Assembly (NCBI GenBank): GCA_023433345.1
Contig: JAEZDA010000049.1
Location: 1 to 25,041, forward strand
Origin: Bacteroidota bacterium
Lineage (GTDB): Bacteria; Bacteroidota; Bacteroidia; Chitinophagales; Chitinophagaceae
DNA: 25,041 bases
Reading direction: 5' to 3'
Shown here: positions 7,402-14,494 of the stretch, piece by piece
How positions within the stretch are numbered: the first letter of the stretch is position 1
How the letters are laid out: every line of letters begins with the position of its first letter
The notes under the pieces: model-generated
What the model was told of the DNA's origin: nothing
Seen by the model: the letters and a program-made list of their open reading frames with translations, nothing else
Databases searched by the model: none
Made by a program: the position numbers and the translations under genes

Positions 7402-7462
7402 TTCATAGTTTGTAGCTCCTAGTTTTGGAGTGGCAGTCCGGGTATGTAGTCGATAGCCGATA
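7394..7462 (+). repeat. GTTNGTA heptamer array overlapping the kdsA stop codon
   Basis: Five 7-mers run in register from 7394 (GTTCGTA, GTTCATA, GTTTGTA, GCTCCTA, GTTTTGG). Three more follow at 7442-7462 (GTATGTA, GTCGATA, GCCGATA). The first unit contains the final Ser codon and most of the TAG stop codon of kdsA (7399-7401). Confidence 0.88.
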
Positions 7463-7749
7463 CCAATTACTTTCCGACAAACAATTACAGGATCTTCTCA
7501 AACTAATGTGAGCCTGTATTAGAATAGAATTTTGAAAAGCAAGCCTTCCCGTTTTTTATAGGTTCGGAAATTTCTTTTGGCAGGGAGTTCCACTAAGAAG
7601 TGCAGAAGAAACTCGGAGATAGCATAATTTTCAAAATGTTTAAAACGCTTTGTGAACCTGTTATTTGTCTTTCCGGAGCTTTGTGACCTCCATCGCCTAA
7701 GTACATTAATGTTAAGGGAGTAACCAAAATAATATTCTCCGCGGACAAC
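7463..7749. other. Gene-free spacer between convergent genes
   Basis: Together with the flanking arrays this makes a gap of about 390 nt between kdsA and the PspC-like gene. It has no credible open frame and no clear terminator hairpin. Around 7640-7700 there are loose repeats of CTTTGTGAAC / CTTTGTGACC with a period near 10-12, apparently a decayed form of another simple repeat. Otherwise I see nothing. Confidence 0.5.
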
Positions 7750-7784
7750 TAATAACTACGAACCAGGGACTACAAACTACAAAC
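7750..7784 (-). repeat. TACAAAC heptamer array (inverted partner of 7394-7462)
   Basis: Five 7-mers are in register: TAATAAC, TACGAAC, CAGGGAC, TACAAAC x2. Read on the minus strand the units are GTTTGTA/GTTCGTA, the same words as in the array at the kdsA end. The array ends 4 bp from the stop codon of the PspC-like gene. Confidence 0.88.
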
Positions 7785-7788
7785 TGTG

Positions 7789-8019
7789 CTACCAGTTTCG
7801 AATCGGGTTTCTTCTTCCTAGAAAAATATATCTTTTAACATTCATCCAAAAAGCGACGAACAGGTAAACGATAAGCGGCGAGCCCATCGTTAGAAATGAT
7901 ATATATATAAAATATTTGCGGATGGTGCCGGTGGCAATGCCCATTTTCTCACCGATAGCGGTGCACACTCCGAATACATGCCACTCAATAAAATGCTTGA
8001 ATCGATTCACTTTCTGCAA
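7789..8019 (-). CDS. PspC-domain small membrane protein
   Basis: The ~76-residue protein matches the PspC fold. A short amphipathic N-part carries FGVCTAIGEKMGIATGTIR (residues ~16-34), the PspC signature. A single long hydrophobic stretch follows (~37-60, FIYISFLTMGSPLIVYLFVAF), then a basic tail. In enterobacteria PspC senses envelope stress with PspB; here no psp partners are present, so the role is inferred to be at the inner membrane only. The frame from 8019 begins with TTG. A GTG at 8010 gives a start MNRFKHF that looks equally good; there is no ATG at the N-terminus. It converges on kdsA and is divergent from aconitase. Confidence 0.75.
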   Translation of the reverse strand: MQKVNRFKHFIEWHVFGVCTAIGEKMGIATGTIRKYFIYISFLTMGSPLIVYLFVAFWMNVKRYIFLGRRNPIRNW

Positions 8020-8074
8020 TTGTCCAACTTAAAAATACAAAACTTTTTTAAGGGAGTTCAACCTGATTTTTGAC

Positions 8075-8082
8075 TAATTTTG
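8075..8082 (+). promoter_or_regulatory. -7 box of the aconitase promoter
   Basis: TAATTTTG is an exact TAnnTTTG match. It would give a start near 8088 and a 5' leader of about 70 nt before the ATG at 8159. No good -33 TTTG at 17-23 nt is found, which hints at activator use or a weaker promoter. Confidence 0.55.
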
Positions 8083-8158
8083 CGGCAAATTGGTAATGAA
8101 GGCCTTAAGAGAATAATTCTTTACTTCATACCTTTTTATCATATATAAAATTGTTGCT

Positions 8159-10429
8159 ATGGCTTTTGATATAGAAATGATCAGAAAGGTTTACGGAAAT
8201 TTTGCCGGCAGAATAGAAGCTGCTAGAATGGTTGTGAATAAGCCACTTACGTTAACAGAAAAAATTCTTTACGCCCATCTTTGGCAGGGTAATGCAACCG
8301 AGGCTTACGAACGCGGTAATTCATATGTTGATTTTGCTCCTGATCGCGTAGCCATGCAGGATGCCACTGCGCAAATGGCCCTTCTCCAATTCATGCAGTC
8401 TGGCAGGGCAAAGGTTGCCGTGCCGAGCACTGTGCATTGCGACCATTTGATAGAAGCGCGAGACAACAGCAAAACCGATCTCGCGCGTGCAATCAATGAG
8501 AGCAGCGAGGTTTATGATTTTCTTTCTTCCGTTTCAAATAAATATGGAATTGGCTTTTGGAAGCCCGGAGCCGGTATCATCCACCAGGTAGTTTTGGAAA
8601 ACTATGCTTTCCCAGGCGGAATGATGATCGGAACCGACAGCCATACTGTAAATGCAGGCGGCTTAGGAATGGTGGCGATAGGGGTTGGTGGCGCAGATGC
8701 ATGCGATGTAATGGCAGGACTTCCGTGGGAATTGAAAATGCCGAAGCTTATCGGCGTGAAACTAACGGGAAGGCTTAGTGGCTGGGCAGCTCCGAAAGAT
8801 GTTATACTTAAAGTGGCGGGCATACTGACAGTGAAAGGTGGAACCGGTGCCGTGGTAGAATATTTCGGTGAAGGCGCGCAATCAATGAGCTGTACCGGCA
8901 AAGGCACTATTTGCAATATGGGCGCCGAGATCGGTGCAACAACTTCAATCTTTGGTTACGACGACAGCATGAGCCGTTATCTGCATGCAACAGGACGTGA
9001 AGAGATCGCTCAAATGGCAGACAATCTTCGGGATCACTTAACAGGTGATGCCGAGGTTTATGCAAACCCGACGGAATACTTCGACCAGGTTATCGAGATA
9101 AACCTCAGTGAACTTGAGCCACACCTTAACGGGCCTTTCACGCCAGACCTGGCCACGCCTATTTCAAAAGTGAAAGAAGCTGCGATCGCCAACAACTGGC
9201 CAATGAAAATTGAAGTTGGTCTTATTGGAAGTTGCACTAACTCATCTTATGAAGACATTAGCCGAAGTGTTAGTCTCGCACGGCAGGTTGCAGAGAAAGG
9301 GTTGAAACTCCAATCAGAGTTTACGATCACTCCCGGATCGGAGCAGGTTCGTTATACCATAGAACGCGACGGATTTCTTGATGTATTTAATAATATCGGC
9401 GCAACAGTATTTGCCAATGCCTGCGGACCGTGTATAGGTATGTGGGCGCGCGTTGGAGCAGAGAAGGCTGAAAAGAACACGATCGTTCACAGCTTCAATC
9501 GCAATTTTGCAAAGCGCGCCGATGGCAACCCTAACACTTATGCCTTTGTTGGATCGCCGGAGATAGTGACCGCTATGGCAATTGCAGGACGTTTGGATTT
9601 CAATCCATTGACAGATACGCTCACTAATGAAAAAGGTGAAGAAGTAAGGCTTGATCCGCCTGCAGGAAATGAACTGCCGCCGAAAGGTTTCTCTGTAGAA
9701 GACCCCGGATACCAGGCTCCCGCAATCGACGGAAGTACGGTGAGTGTGCTTGTATCTCCCGAAAGCCAGAGGCTGCAACTTTTAGAACCGTTCCCGGCAT
9801 GGGAAGGTGATGATCTTAAAGGATTGAAGCTTTTAATTAAAGCAAAGGGAAAGTGTACGACAGATCATATTTCCATGGCAGGGCCATGGTTGAAATTCCG
9901 CGGACACCTTGACAACATCAGCAACAACATGCTCATCGGTGCCGTAAACTTTTTCAATGACAAAACTGACCTTGTAAAAAATCAGATCACCGGCAGTTAT
10001 GGTCCCGTACCCGCTACACAGCGTTCTTATAAGGCTGCAGGCATAGGAACCGTGGTTGTTGGAGATGAAAATTATGGAGAAGGATCATCGAGAGAACATG
10101 CAGCGATGGAACCCCGCCACCTCGGTGTGAGAGCTGTGATCGTAAAATCTTTTGCCCGTATACATGAAACCAACCTTAAGAAGCAGGGAATGCTTGCATT
10201 AACCTTTGCCAATAAAGCGGACTACGACAAGATCCTTGAAGATGATACTATCGACATCATCAGGTTAAAAACTTTCGCCCCCAACAAACAATTGAAAGTT
10301 GTACTGCGCCATGCAGACGGCAAAAAAGATGAAATTATGGTGAACCATACCTATAACAAGCAACAAATTGAATGGTTCAAAGCCGGCGCAGCCCTGAACA
10401 TTATCAGGAGAGAGTTCGCCGGTAATTAG
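8159..10429 (+). CDS. acn: Aconitate hydratase, mitochondrial type
   Basis: The 756-residue enzyme interconverts citrate and isocitrate in the TCA cycle. Size and sequence follow the mitochondrial ACO2 group, not the longer AcnA/IRP type. The three 4Fe-4S ligands are C359 (IGSCTNSS), C422 and C425 (NACGPCIG), one residue off the C358/C421/C424 of pig heart aconitase. Other family blocks are TVHCDHLIEA, GTDSHTVNAGGLG, and in the C-terminal swivel domain TTDHISMAGPW and GEGSSREHAAMEPRHLG, with the active-site Ser/Arg. The ATG at 8159 has no Shine-Dalgarno sequence. It has its own -7 box upstream and a strong terminator downstream, so it is monocistronic. Eukaryote-like aconitase is usual in Bacteroidota. 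Confidence 0.97.
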   Translation: MAFDIEMIRKVYGNFAGRIEAARMVVNKPLTLTEKILYAHLWQGNATEAYERGNSYVDFAPDRVAMQDATAQMALLQFMQSGRAKVAVPSTVHCDHLIEARDNSKTDLARAINESSEVYDFLSSVSNKYGIGFWKPGAGIIHQVVLENYAFPGGMMIGTDSHTVNAGGLGMVAIGVGGADACDVMAGLPWELKMPKLIGVKLTGRLSGWAAPKDVILKVAGILTVKGGTGAVVEYFGEGAQSMSCTGKGTICNMGAEIGATTSIFGYDDSMSRYLHATGREEIAQMADNLRDHLTGDAEVYANPTEYFDQVIEINLSELEPHLNGPFTPDLATPISKVKEAAIANNWPMKIEVGLIGSCTNSSYEDISRSVSLARQVAEKGLKLQSEFTITPGSEQVRYTIERDGFLDVFNNIGATVFANACGPCIGMWARVGAEKAEKNTIVHSFNRNFAKRADGNPNTYAFVGSPEIVTAMAIAGRLDFNPLTDTLTNEKGEEVRLDPPAGNELPPKGFSVEDPGYQAPAIDGSTVSVLVSPESQRLQLLEPFPAWEGDDLKGLKLLIKAKGKCTTDHISMAGPWLKFRGHLDNISNNMLIGAVNFFNDKTDLVKNQITGSYGPVPATQRSYKAAGIGTVVVGDENYGEGSSREHAAMEPRHLGVRAVIVKSFARIHETNLKKQGMLALTFANKADYDKILEDDTIDIIRLKTFAPNKQLKVVLRHADGKKDEIMVNHTYNKQQIEWFKAGAALNIIRREFAGN

Positions 10430-10435
10430 AGTTGT

Positions 10436-10456
10436 GGGATATGAGATATGGGATTG
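10436..10456 (+). repeat. Heptamer repeat GGGATAT x3
   Basis: GGGATAT, GAGATAT and GGGATTG are contiguous, starting 6 bp after the aconitase stop codon. It is a short member of the period-7 arrays found elsewhere in the window. Confidence 0.6.
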
Positions 10457-10492
10457 CTGATTGATCTTGAAAAATTAATATTATAATATCGT

Positions 10493-10520
10493 GGGATGCA
10501 ACATTTTGCATCCCTTATTT
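10493..10520 (+). terminator. Terminator of aconitase
   Basis: GGGATGCA (10493-10500) and TGCATCCC (10507-10514) form a perfect 8-bp stem with a 6-nt loop, followed by TTATTT. It sits about 65 nt after the aconitase stop and overlaps the very end of the SET gene on the other strand. Confidence 0.8.
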
Positions 10521-10902
10521 ATTGCGCATCAAACCAAACAGGCTTTTCATCGTTCCAGTCGCCATTATAATTTATAGTAAGCTCCTCTCCCGCTGAAATT
10601 TGGCGAACTGTTTTTATCATCATCGTACCGTCTTCAAAATCCATAAAATACTCGCAATTACTTTGATAGCTGTGATTGTAAGCAGCTATGTAACCAAGGG
10701 CCATACAACATTGGGTATTTTTTTCGCCCCATACAAAGATGTAATCATGCAGACGGGTTTTATCGAGATGAGTGCGCTCCTCTGCAGACATAACAATAAC
10801 AGGTGAAATTTCAACCACAATGTCTGCTTCAATAGTTTCCCTGGTAAACACACCTTTCCCTTTCCCTTCAGAATTGCTGATATAAAGGCAGTTCATTATC
10901 AT
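10519..10902 (-). CDS. Small SET-domain protein (putative protein lysine methyltransferase)
   Basis: The 127-residue protein is a bare SET domain. It shows the start motif GKGKGVFT (residues 13-20), the pseudoknot NHS at 76-78 (YNHSYQSNCEY) and GEELTINY at 105-112. These form the S-adenosylmethionine pocket and contain the catalytic Tyr. The pre- and post-SET zinc cysteine clusters of eukaryotic histone methyltransferases are absent, as in bacterial stand-alone SET proteins. The target in bacteria is not known. A second Met (10896) is a possible start. It is divergent from mgtE (54 nt) and convergent with aconitase, so it is a single-gene unit. Confidence 0.88.
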   Translation of the reverse strand: MIMNCLYISNSEGKGKGVFTRETIEADIVVEISPVIVMSAEERTHLDKTRLHDYIFVWGEKNTQCCMALGYIAAYNHSYQSNCEYFMDFEDGTMMIKTVRQISAGEELTINYNGDWNDEKPVWFDAQ

Positions 10903-10956
10903 TGATAGTAAAGATTTAAATTGCCGCTGTAAACATAACTGATTAATACGTGCAGG

Positions 10957-12345
10957 ATGCAGCCTGAAAATGAAACCACCTTACAGGAAAAATTTGCCGA
11001 AGTTGTTGCAACGGACAACCAACTGCATATCCGGGAATTTCTGAACGATCAGAATATCAGTGATGTTGCAAACCTTGTTTACGATAATCCTGATTTTGAA
11101 ACCCAGATAATTTCGCACCTGTCGATCCATCGCGCTGCGGGCGTTTTCAAAATACTGGACACCGCGGAACAAAAGCGGATCATCAAAGATCTTCCTCCTT
11201 TAAAAACTGCAGAACTTCTCAATGAATTGCCTGCAGATGACCGGGTTGCTTTTTTAGAGGAGTTGCCGAACAGCATCGTAAGGGAGTTGATAAAAACTCT
11301 TGAACCTGAAGAACGAAGGACTACGCTGGAATTGATGGGCTACCCGGAAAACAGCGTGGGCAGGGTGATGAACCCGGATTACGTGTACGTATATCCTCAG
11401 TTTACCGTTACGCGTGTTTTGGAAACCATACGACGCTTTGCCAACAGCACCGAAACGATAGACGTGATCTATGTGATTGACGAAGAAGGGAAGCTGCTTG
11501 ACGACATCCGCATCAAGGATTTTATACTTGCTTCACCGGAAACTCTCGTTGAGGAAATGATCGATGGCAGGTTTATAGCCCTTAATGCAAATGATGACCA
11601 GGAAGTAGCGAACGAGGTTTTCAAAATGAATAATCGTGTAGCCCTTCCCGTTACCGACAACCAGGGGATCTTGCTGGGAATCGTAACAATTGATGACGTG
11701 TTGTGGATCGCAAGTGAAGAATTTACCGAAGACATACAGAAGATCGGCGGTACCGAAGCTTTGAATGAGCCCTACCTTGATATCAGTATCATAAAACTTA
11801 TTCGAAAACGCGCAGGTTGGCTGGTGATCTTATTTCTTGGTGAGATGTTCACTGCCACAGCTATGCAATTCTTCCAGGATGAAATTGAAACCGCAACTGT
11901 GCTCGCTCTTTTTATTCCTCTCATCATGAGCAGCGGCGGCAATAGCGGATCGCAAGCATCCACGCTTATAATTCAGGCGATGGCCCTTGGGGAATTGACA
12001 ATAAGAGATTGGTGGCGCGTGATGAAACGTGAAATAATTTCCGGGCTCATCCTTGGGATTATTTTAGGAACGATTGGTTTCCTGAGGCTTTACATCTGGC
12101 AACAACTGAACATTTTCGATTATGGTGAATACTGGAGCCTTGTAGGTACAACCATCTTTTTTTCACTCATCGGGATTGTGCTTTGGGGCAGCCTCGTTGG
12201 TTCAATGCTGCCCTTAGTTTTGAAGAAATTAAAATTTGACCCTGCCGCATCCTCTGCTCCTTTTGTTGCAACCCTGGTTGATGTTACCGGTATTGTGATT
12301 TACTTTTCCGTGGCATTTTTCTTTTTGCAGGGAAGATTGTTGTAA
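10957..12345 (+). CDS. mgtE: Magnesium transporter MgtE
   Basis: The 462-residue protein has the complete MgtE order. The cytosolic N domain (~35-130) is built of short helical repeats, for example LPADDRVAFLEELP. A pair of CBS domains follows (~138-255, with GRVMNP and LLGIVTIDDV), then a connecting helix, then about five membrane helices (~285-460). The pore-helix signature is GGNSGSQAS at 327-335. MgtE is a homodimeric Mg2+ channel in the inner membrane whose N and CBS domains close the pore when internal Mg2+ is high. The acidic residues expected for that sensing are plentiful here. The start is ATG with no Shine-Dalgarno sequence. No Mg2+ riboswitch is recognisable in the 54-nt upstream gap. 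Confidence 0.96.
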   Translation: MQPENETTLQEKFAEVVATDNQLHIREFLNDQNISDVANLVYDNPDFETQIISHLSIHRAAGVFKILDTAEQKRIIKDLPPLKTAELLNELPADDRVAFLEELPNSIVRELIKTLEPEERRTTLELMGYPENSVGRVMNPDYVYVYPQFTVTRVLETIRRFANSTETIDVIYVIDEEGKLLDDIRIKDFILASPETLVEEMIDGRFIALNANDDQEVANEVFKMNNRVALPVTDNQGILLGIVTIDDVLWIASEEFTEDIQKIGGTEALNEPYLDISIIKLIRKRAGWLVILFLGEMFTATAMQFFQDEIETATVLALFIPLIMSSGGNSGSQASTLIIQAMALGELTIRDWWRVMKREIISGLILGIILGTIGFLRLYIWQQLNIFDYGEYWSLVGTTIFFSLIGIVLWGSLVGSMLPLVLKKLKFDPAASSAPFVATLVDVTGIVIYFSVAFFFLQGRLL

Positions 12346-12500
12346 TGAGATTGTTGGATCAGTTGAAATGTTGTAATCGTAGATGGCCGGGAGTCACCTT
12401 ATCATTTCAAAAAGGTTGCGATAATTTTCTATTGCAGGTTTTAATGCAGAAATGGGACTTACGTTTCCATTAGAAGTGTGCTGCTTCAGGCTAAAGATAT

Positions 12501-12556
12501 CCAACTAGCAAACTATCCCTCTATGAAACCATCAAACTATCAAACCACTCAACCAC
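12501..12556. repeat. Octamer tandem array (CAAACTAT-like x7)
   Basis: Seven contiguous 8-mers are in register: CCAACTAG, CAAACTAT, CCCTCTAT, GAAACCAT, CAAACTAT, CAAACCAC, TCAACCAC. They lie in the mgtE-glmS spacer and share the AAACCA core with the octamers at 1141-1180. The rest of the spacer (12346-12500) shows nothing recognisable. Confidence 0.88.
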
Positions 12557-12564
12557 CAACCCTT

Positions 12565-12600
12565 TTTCGTAATATTGCAAATTCATTTTTTAATACGAAA
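12565..12600 (+). promoter_or_regulatory. Inverted repeat with a -7-like box upstream of glmS
   Basis: TTTCGTA (12565-12571) and TACGAAA (12594-12600) are inverted arms across 22 bp. TAATATTG (12570-12577) is a one-mismatch TAnnTTTG box overlapping the left arm. This may be the glmS promoter with an operator, but there is no independent support. No glmS ribozyme is present, as expected outside Firmicutes. Confidence 0.35.
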
Positions 12601-12616
12601 GTTTAATTTTTAATAT

Positions 12617-14455
12617 ATGTGCGGCATTGTTGGCTATACAGGACCAAGGCAGGCTTATCCGGTGGTGATTAAAGGTTTGAAAAGGCTTGAATACAGGGGC
12701 TATGACAGCAGTGGCGTAGCTCTTCTCAACCAGGGAAAGCTTGATGTTTACAAGAAGAAAGGAAAGGTTGCCGAGCTGGAAGAACTGATGATCGGGAAGG
12801 ATGTATCCGCAAATATTGGAATTGGCCATACGCGGTGGGCAACCCATGGTGAGCCAAGTGACAGGAACGCGCATCCGCACTCTTCTGCAAGCGGGAGGCT
12901 TGCCATGATACACAATGGCATCATAGAAAATTATGCGCAAATTAAACAAGAGCTTGTAAAGAAAGGATACACCTTCACGAGCGATACTGATACCGAAGTG
13001 TTGTTGAACTTCATCGAAGACATCCAGAAAAACAACAACAGTAATCTTGAGGAAGCATTAAGGATCGCCCTTAAGCGCGTAAGTGGAGCGTATTGCATTT
13101 TATTGATCGATCAGCAAGATCCCGAAACCATTATCGCGGCAAGAAAAGGAAGTCCGCTGGTGATCGGTATCGGAAAGGGTGAACATTTTCTTGCCAGCGA
13201 TGCCTCACCTTTTATTGAGTACACCAAGGAGGTCGTTTATGTAAACGATTACGAGCTCGCTATCGTAAAACCCGATGAGCTCATCCTGAAAAATCTCGGT
13301 AACGAAAAAGTAACTCCGTATATACAGGAATTGGATATGGAACTGGCTGCCATCGAGAAAGGCGGATATGACCATTTCATGCTTAAAGAAATTTTCGAAC
13401 AACCAAGCACAATATACGATTGCTTACGGGGACGCTTAGACGCAGTTGCCGGCACTATCACCATGGGCGGTATTGAGGAGCATATCGATAAGCTTAAAAA
13501 TGCCAACCGGATCCTCATCATTGCATGCGGAACAAGCTGGCATGCGGGTTTGGTTGCGGAATATATCATTGAAGAGCTCTGCCGCATTCCTGTAGAGGTG
13601 GAGTATGCTTCCGAGTTCAGGTACAGAAACCCTATCATCAACCCGGGAGATGTTATCATCGCGATCTCGCAGAGCGGGGAAACGGCTGATACAATTGTGG
13701 CCCTGGAAACTGCTAAAGAAAACGGTGCCTTCATTTTCGGAGTGGTGAATGCAGTAGGTTCATCGATCGCACGAATTTCCCACGCCGGCGCATATACGCA
13801 CGCAGGGCCCGAAATTGGTGTTGCCTCAACAAAGGCATTCACCGGACAACTTGCGGTACTGATGATGATGGCATTAAAGATCGGGAAGGAAAAAGGTACA
13901 ATCGCACAAGATCGCTACCAAAACCTGTTGGTTGAACTGGCCGACGTGCCTGAAAAAGTTGACGCGATTCTAAAAAAGGCTGAAGAAATGAAAGCGATCG
14001 CGGTGGAATATGCCGATGCTTCTGACTTCCTGTTCCTGGGCAGAGGGTATAGCTTTCCGGTAGCATTGGAAGGCGCTTTAAAACTAAAGGAGATCTCTTA
14101 TATACATGCCGAAGGCTACCCTGCTGCAGAAATGAAGCATGGGCCGATAGCGCTGGTTGACGAAACCCTGCCTGTTGTGTTTATTGCCACCAAAGATTCA
14201 TATCATGAGAAGATCATCAGCAATATGCAGGAAATAAAGGCACGAAAAGGAAGAATAATTTCAATCATTTCCGACGGAGATACCGTGACACCCGAACTGA
14301 GCCATCACTATTTTTCCATTCCCCCATCTGATGAATTGATCGCGCCCATTCTTAATGTGATCCCCTTGCAACTTTTATCGTATTATGTTGGAACTTTAAA
14401 AGGAATTGACGTTGACAAACCCAGGAACCTTGCAAAGAGCGTAACTGTAGAATAA
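12617..14455 (+). CDS. glmS: Glutamine-fructose-6-phosphate aminotransferase (isomerizing)
   Basis: The 612-residue enzyme converts fructose-6-phosphate and glutamine to glucosamine-6-phosphate, the entry step to UDP-GlcNAc for peptidoglycan and lipid A. The N-terminal class II glutaminase domain begins MCGIVG, with Cys2 becoming the nucleophile after Met removal, and includes RGYDSSG, HTRWATHG, HNGIIEN and SDTDTE. Two SIS sugar-isomerase domains follow (~290-430 with ACGTSWHAG and ISQSGETADT; ~462-600 with GRGYSFPVALEGALKLKE). The C-terminal LAKSVTVE carries the Lys that binds sugar. The start codon is fixed by Cys2. DUF4954 follows after 39 nt, suggesting co-transcription. Confidence 0.98.
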   Translation: MCGIVGYTGPRQAYPVVIKGLKRLEYRGYDSSGVALLNQGKLDVYKKKGKVAELEELMIGKDVSANIGIGHTRWATHGEPSDRNAHPHSSASGRLAMIHNGIIENYAQIKQELVKKGYTFTSDTDTEVLLNFIEDIQKNNNSNLEEALRIALKRVSGAYCILLIDQQDPETIIAARKGSPLVIGIGKGEHFLASDASPFIEYTKEVVYVNDYELAIVKPDELILKNLGNEKVTPYIQELDMELAAIEKGGYDHFMLKEIFEQPSTIYDCLRGRLDAVAGTITMGGIEEHIDKLKNANRILIIACGTSWHAGLVAEYIIEELCRIPVEVEYASEFRYRNPIINPGDVIIAISQSGETADTIVALETAKENGAFIFGVVNAVGSSIARISHAGAYTHAGPEIGVASTKAFTGQLAVLMMMALKIGKEKGTIAQDRYQNLLVELADVPEKVDAILKKAEEMKAIAVEYADASDFLFLGRGYSFPVALEGALKLKEISYIHAEGYPAAEMKHGPIALVDETLPVVFIATKDSYHEKIISNMQEIKARKGRIISIISDGDTVTPELSHHYFSIPPSDELIAPILNVIPLQLLSYYVGTLKGIDVDKPRNLAKSVTVE

Positions 14456-14494
14456 ACCAAGGGTGGTTAGCAATCTTCTCATCCAATCGTTCGC

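Noticed and set aside
9314..9778. 154-residue minus-strand open frame
   Set aside because: Antisense to aconitase, whose reading frame is certain.
12346..12616. glmS ribozyme
   Set aside because: No conserved core is seen, and it is not expected in Bacteroidota.
13249..13842. 197-residue minus-strand open frame
   Set aside because: Lies fully inside glmS in the opposite strand; no family resemblance, low-complexity composition.
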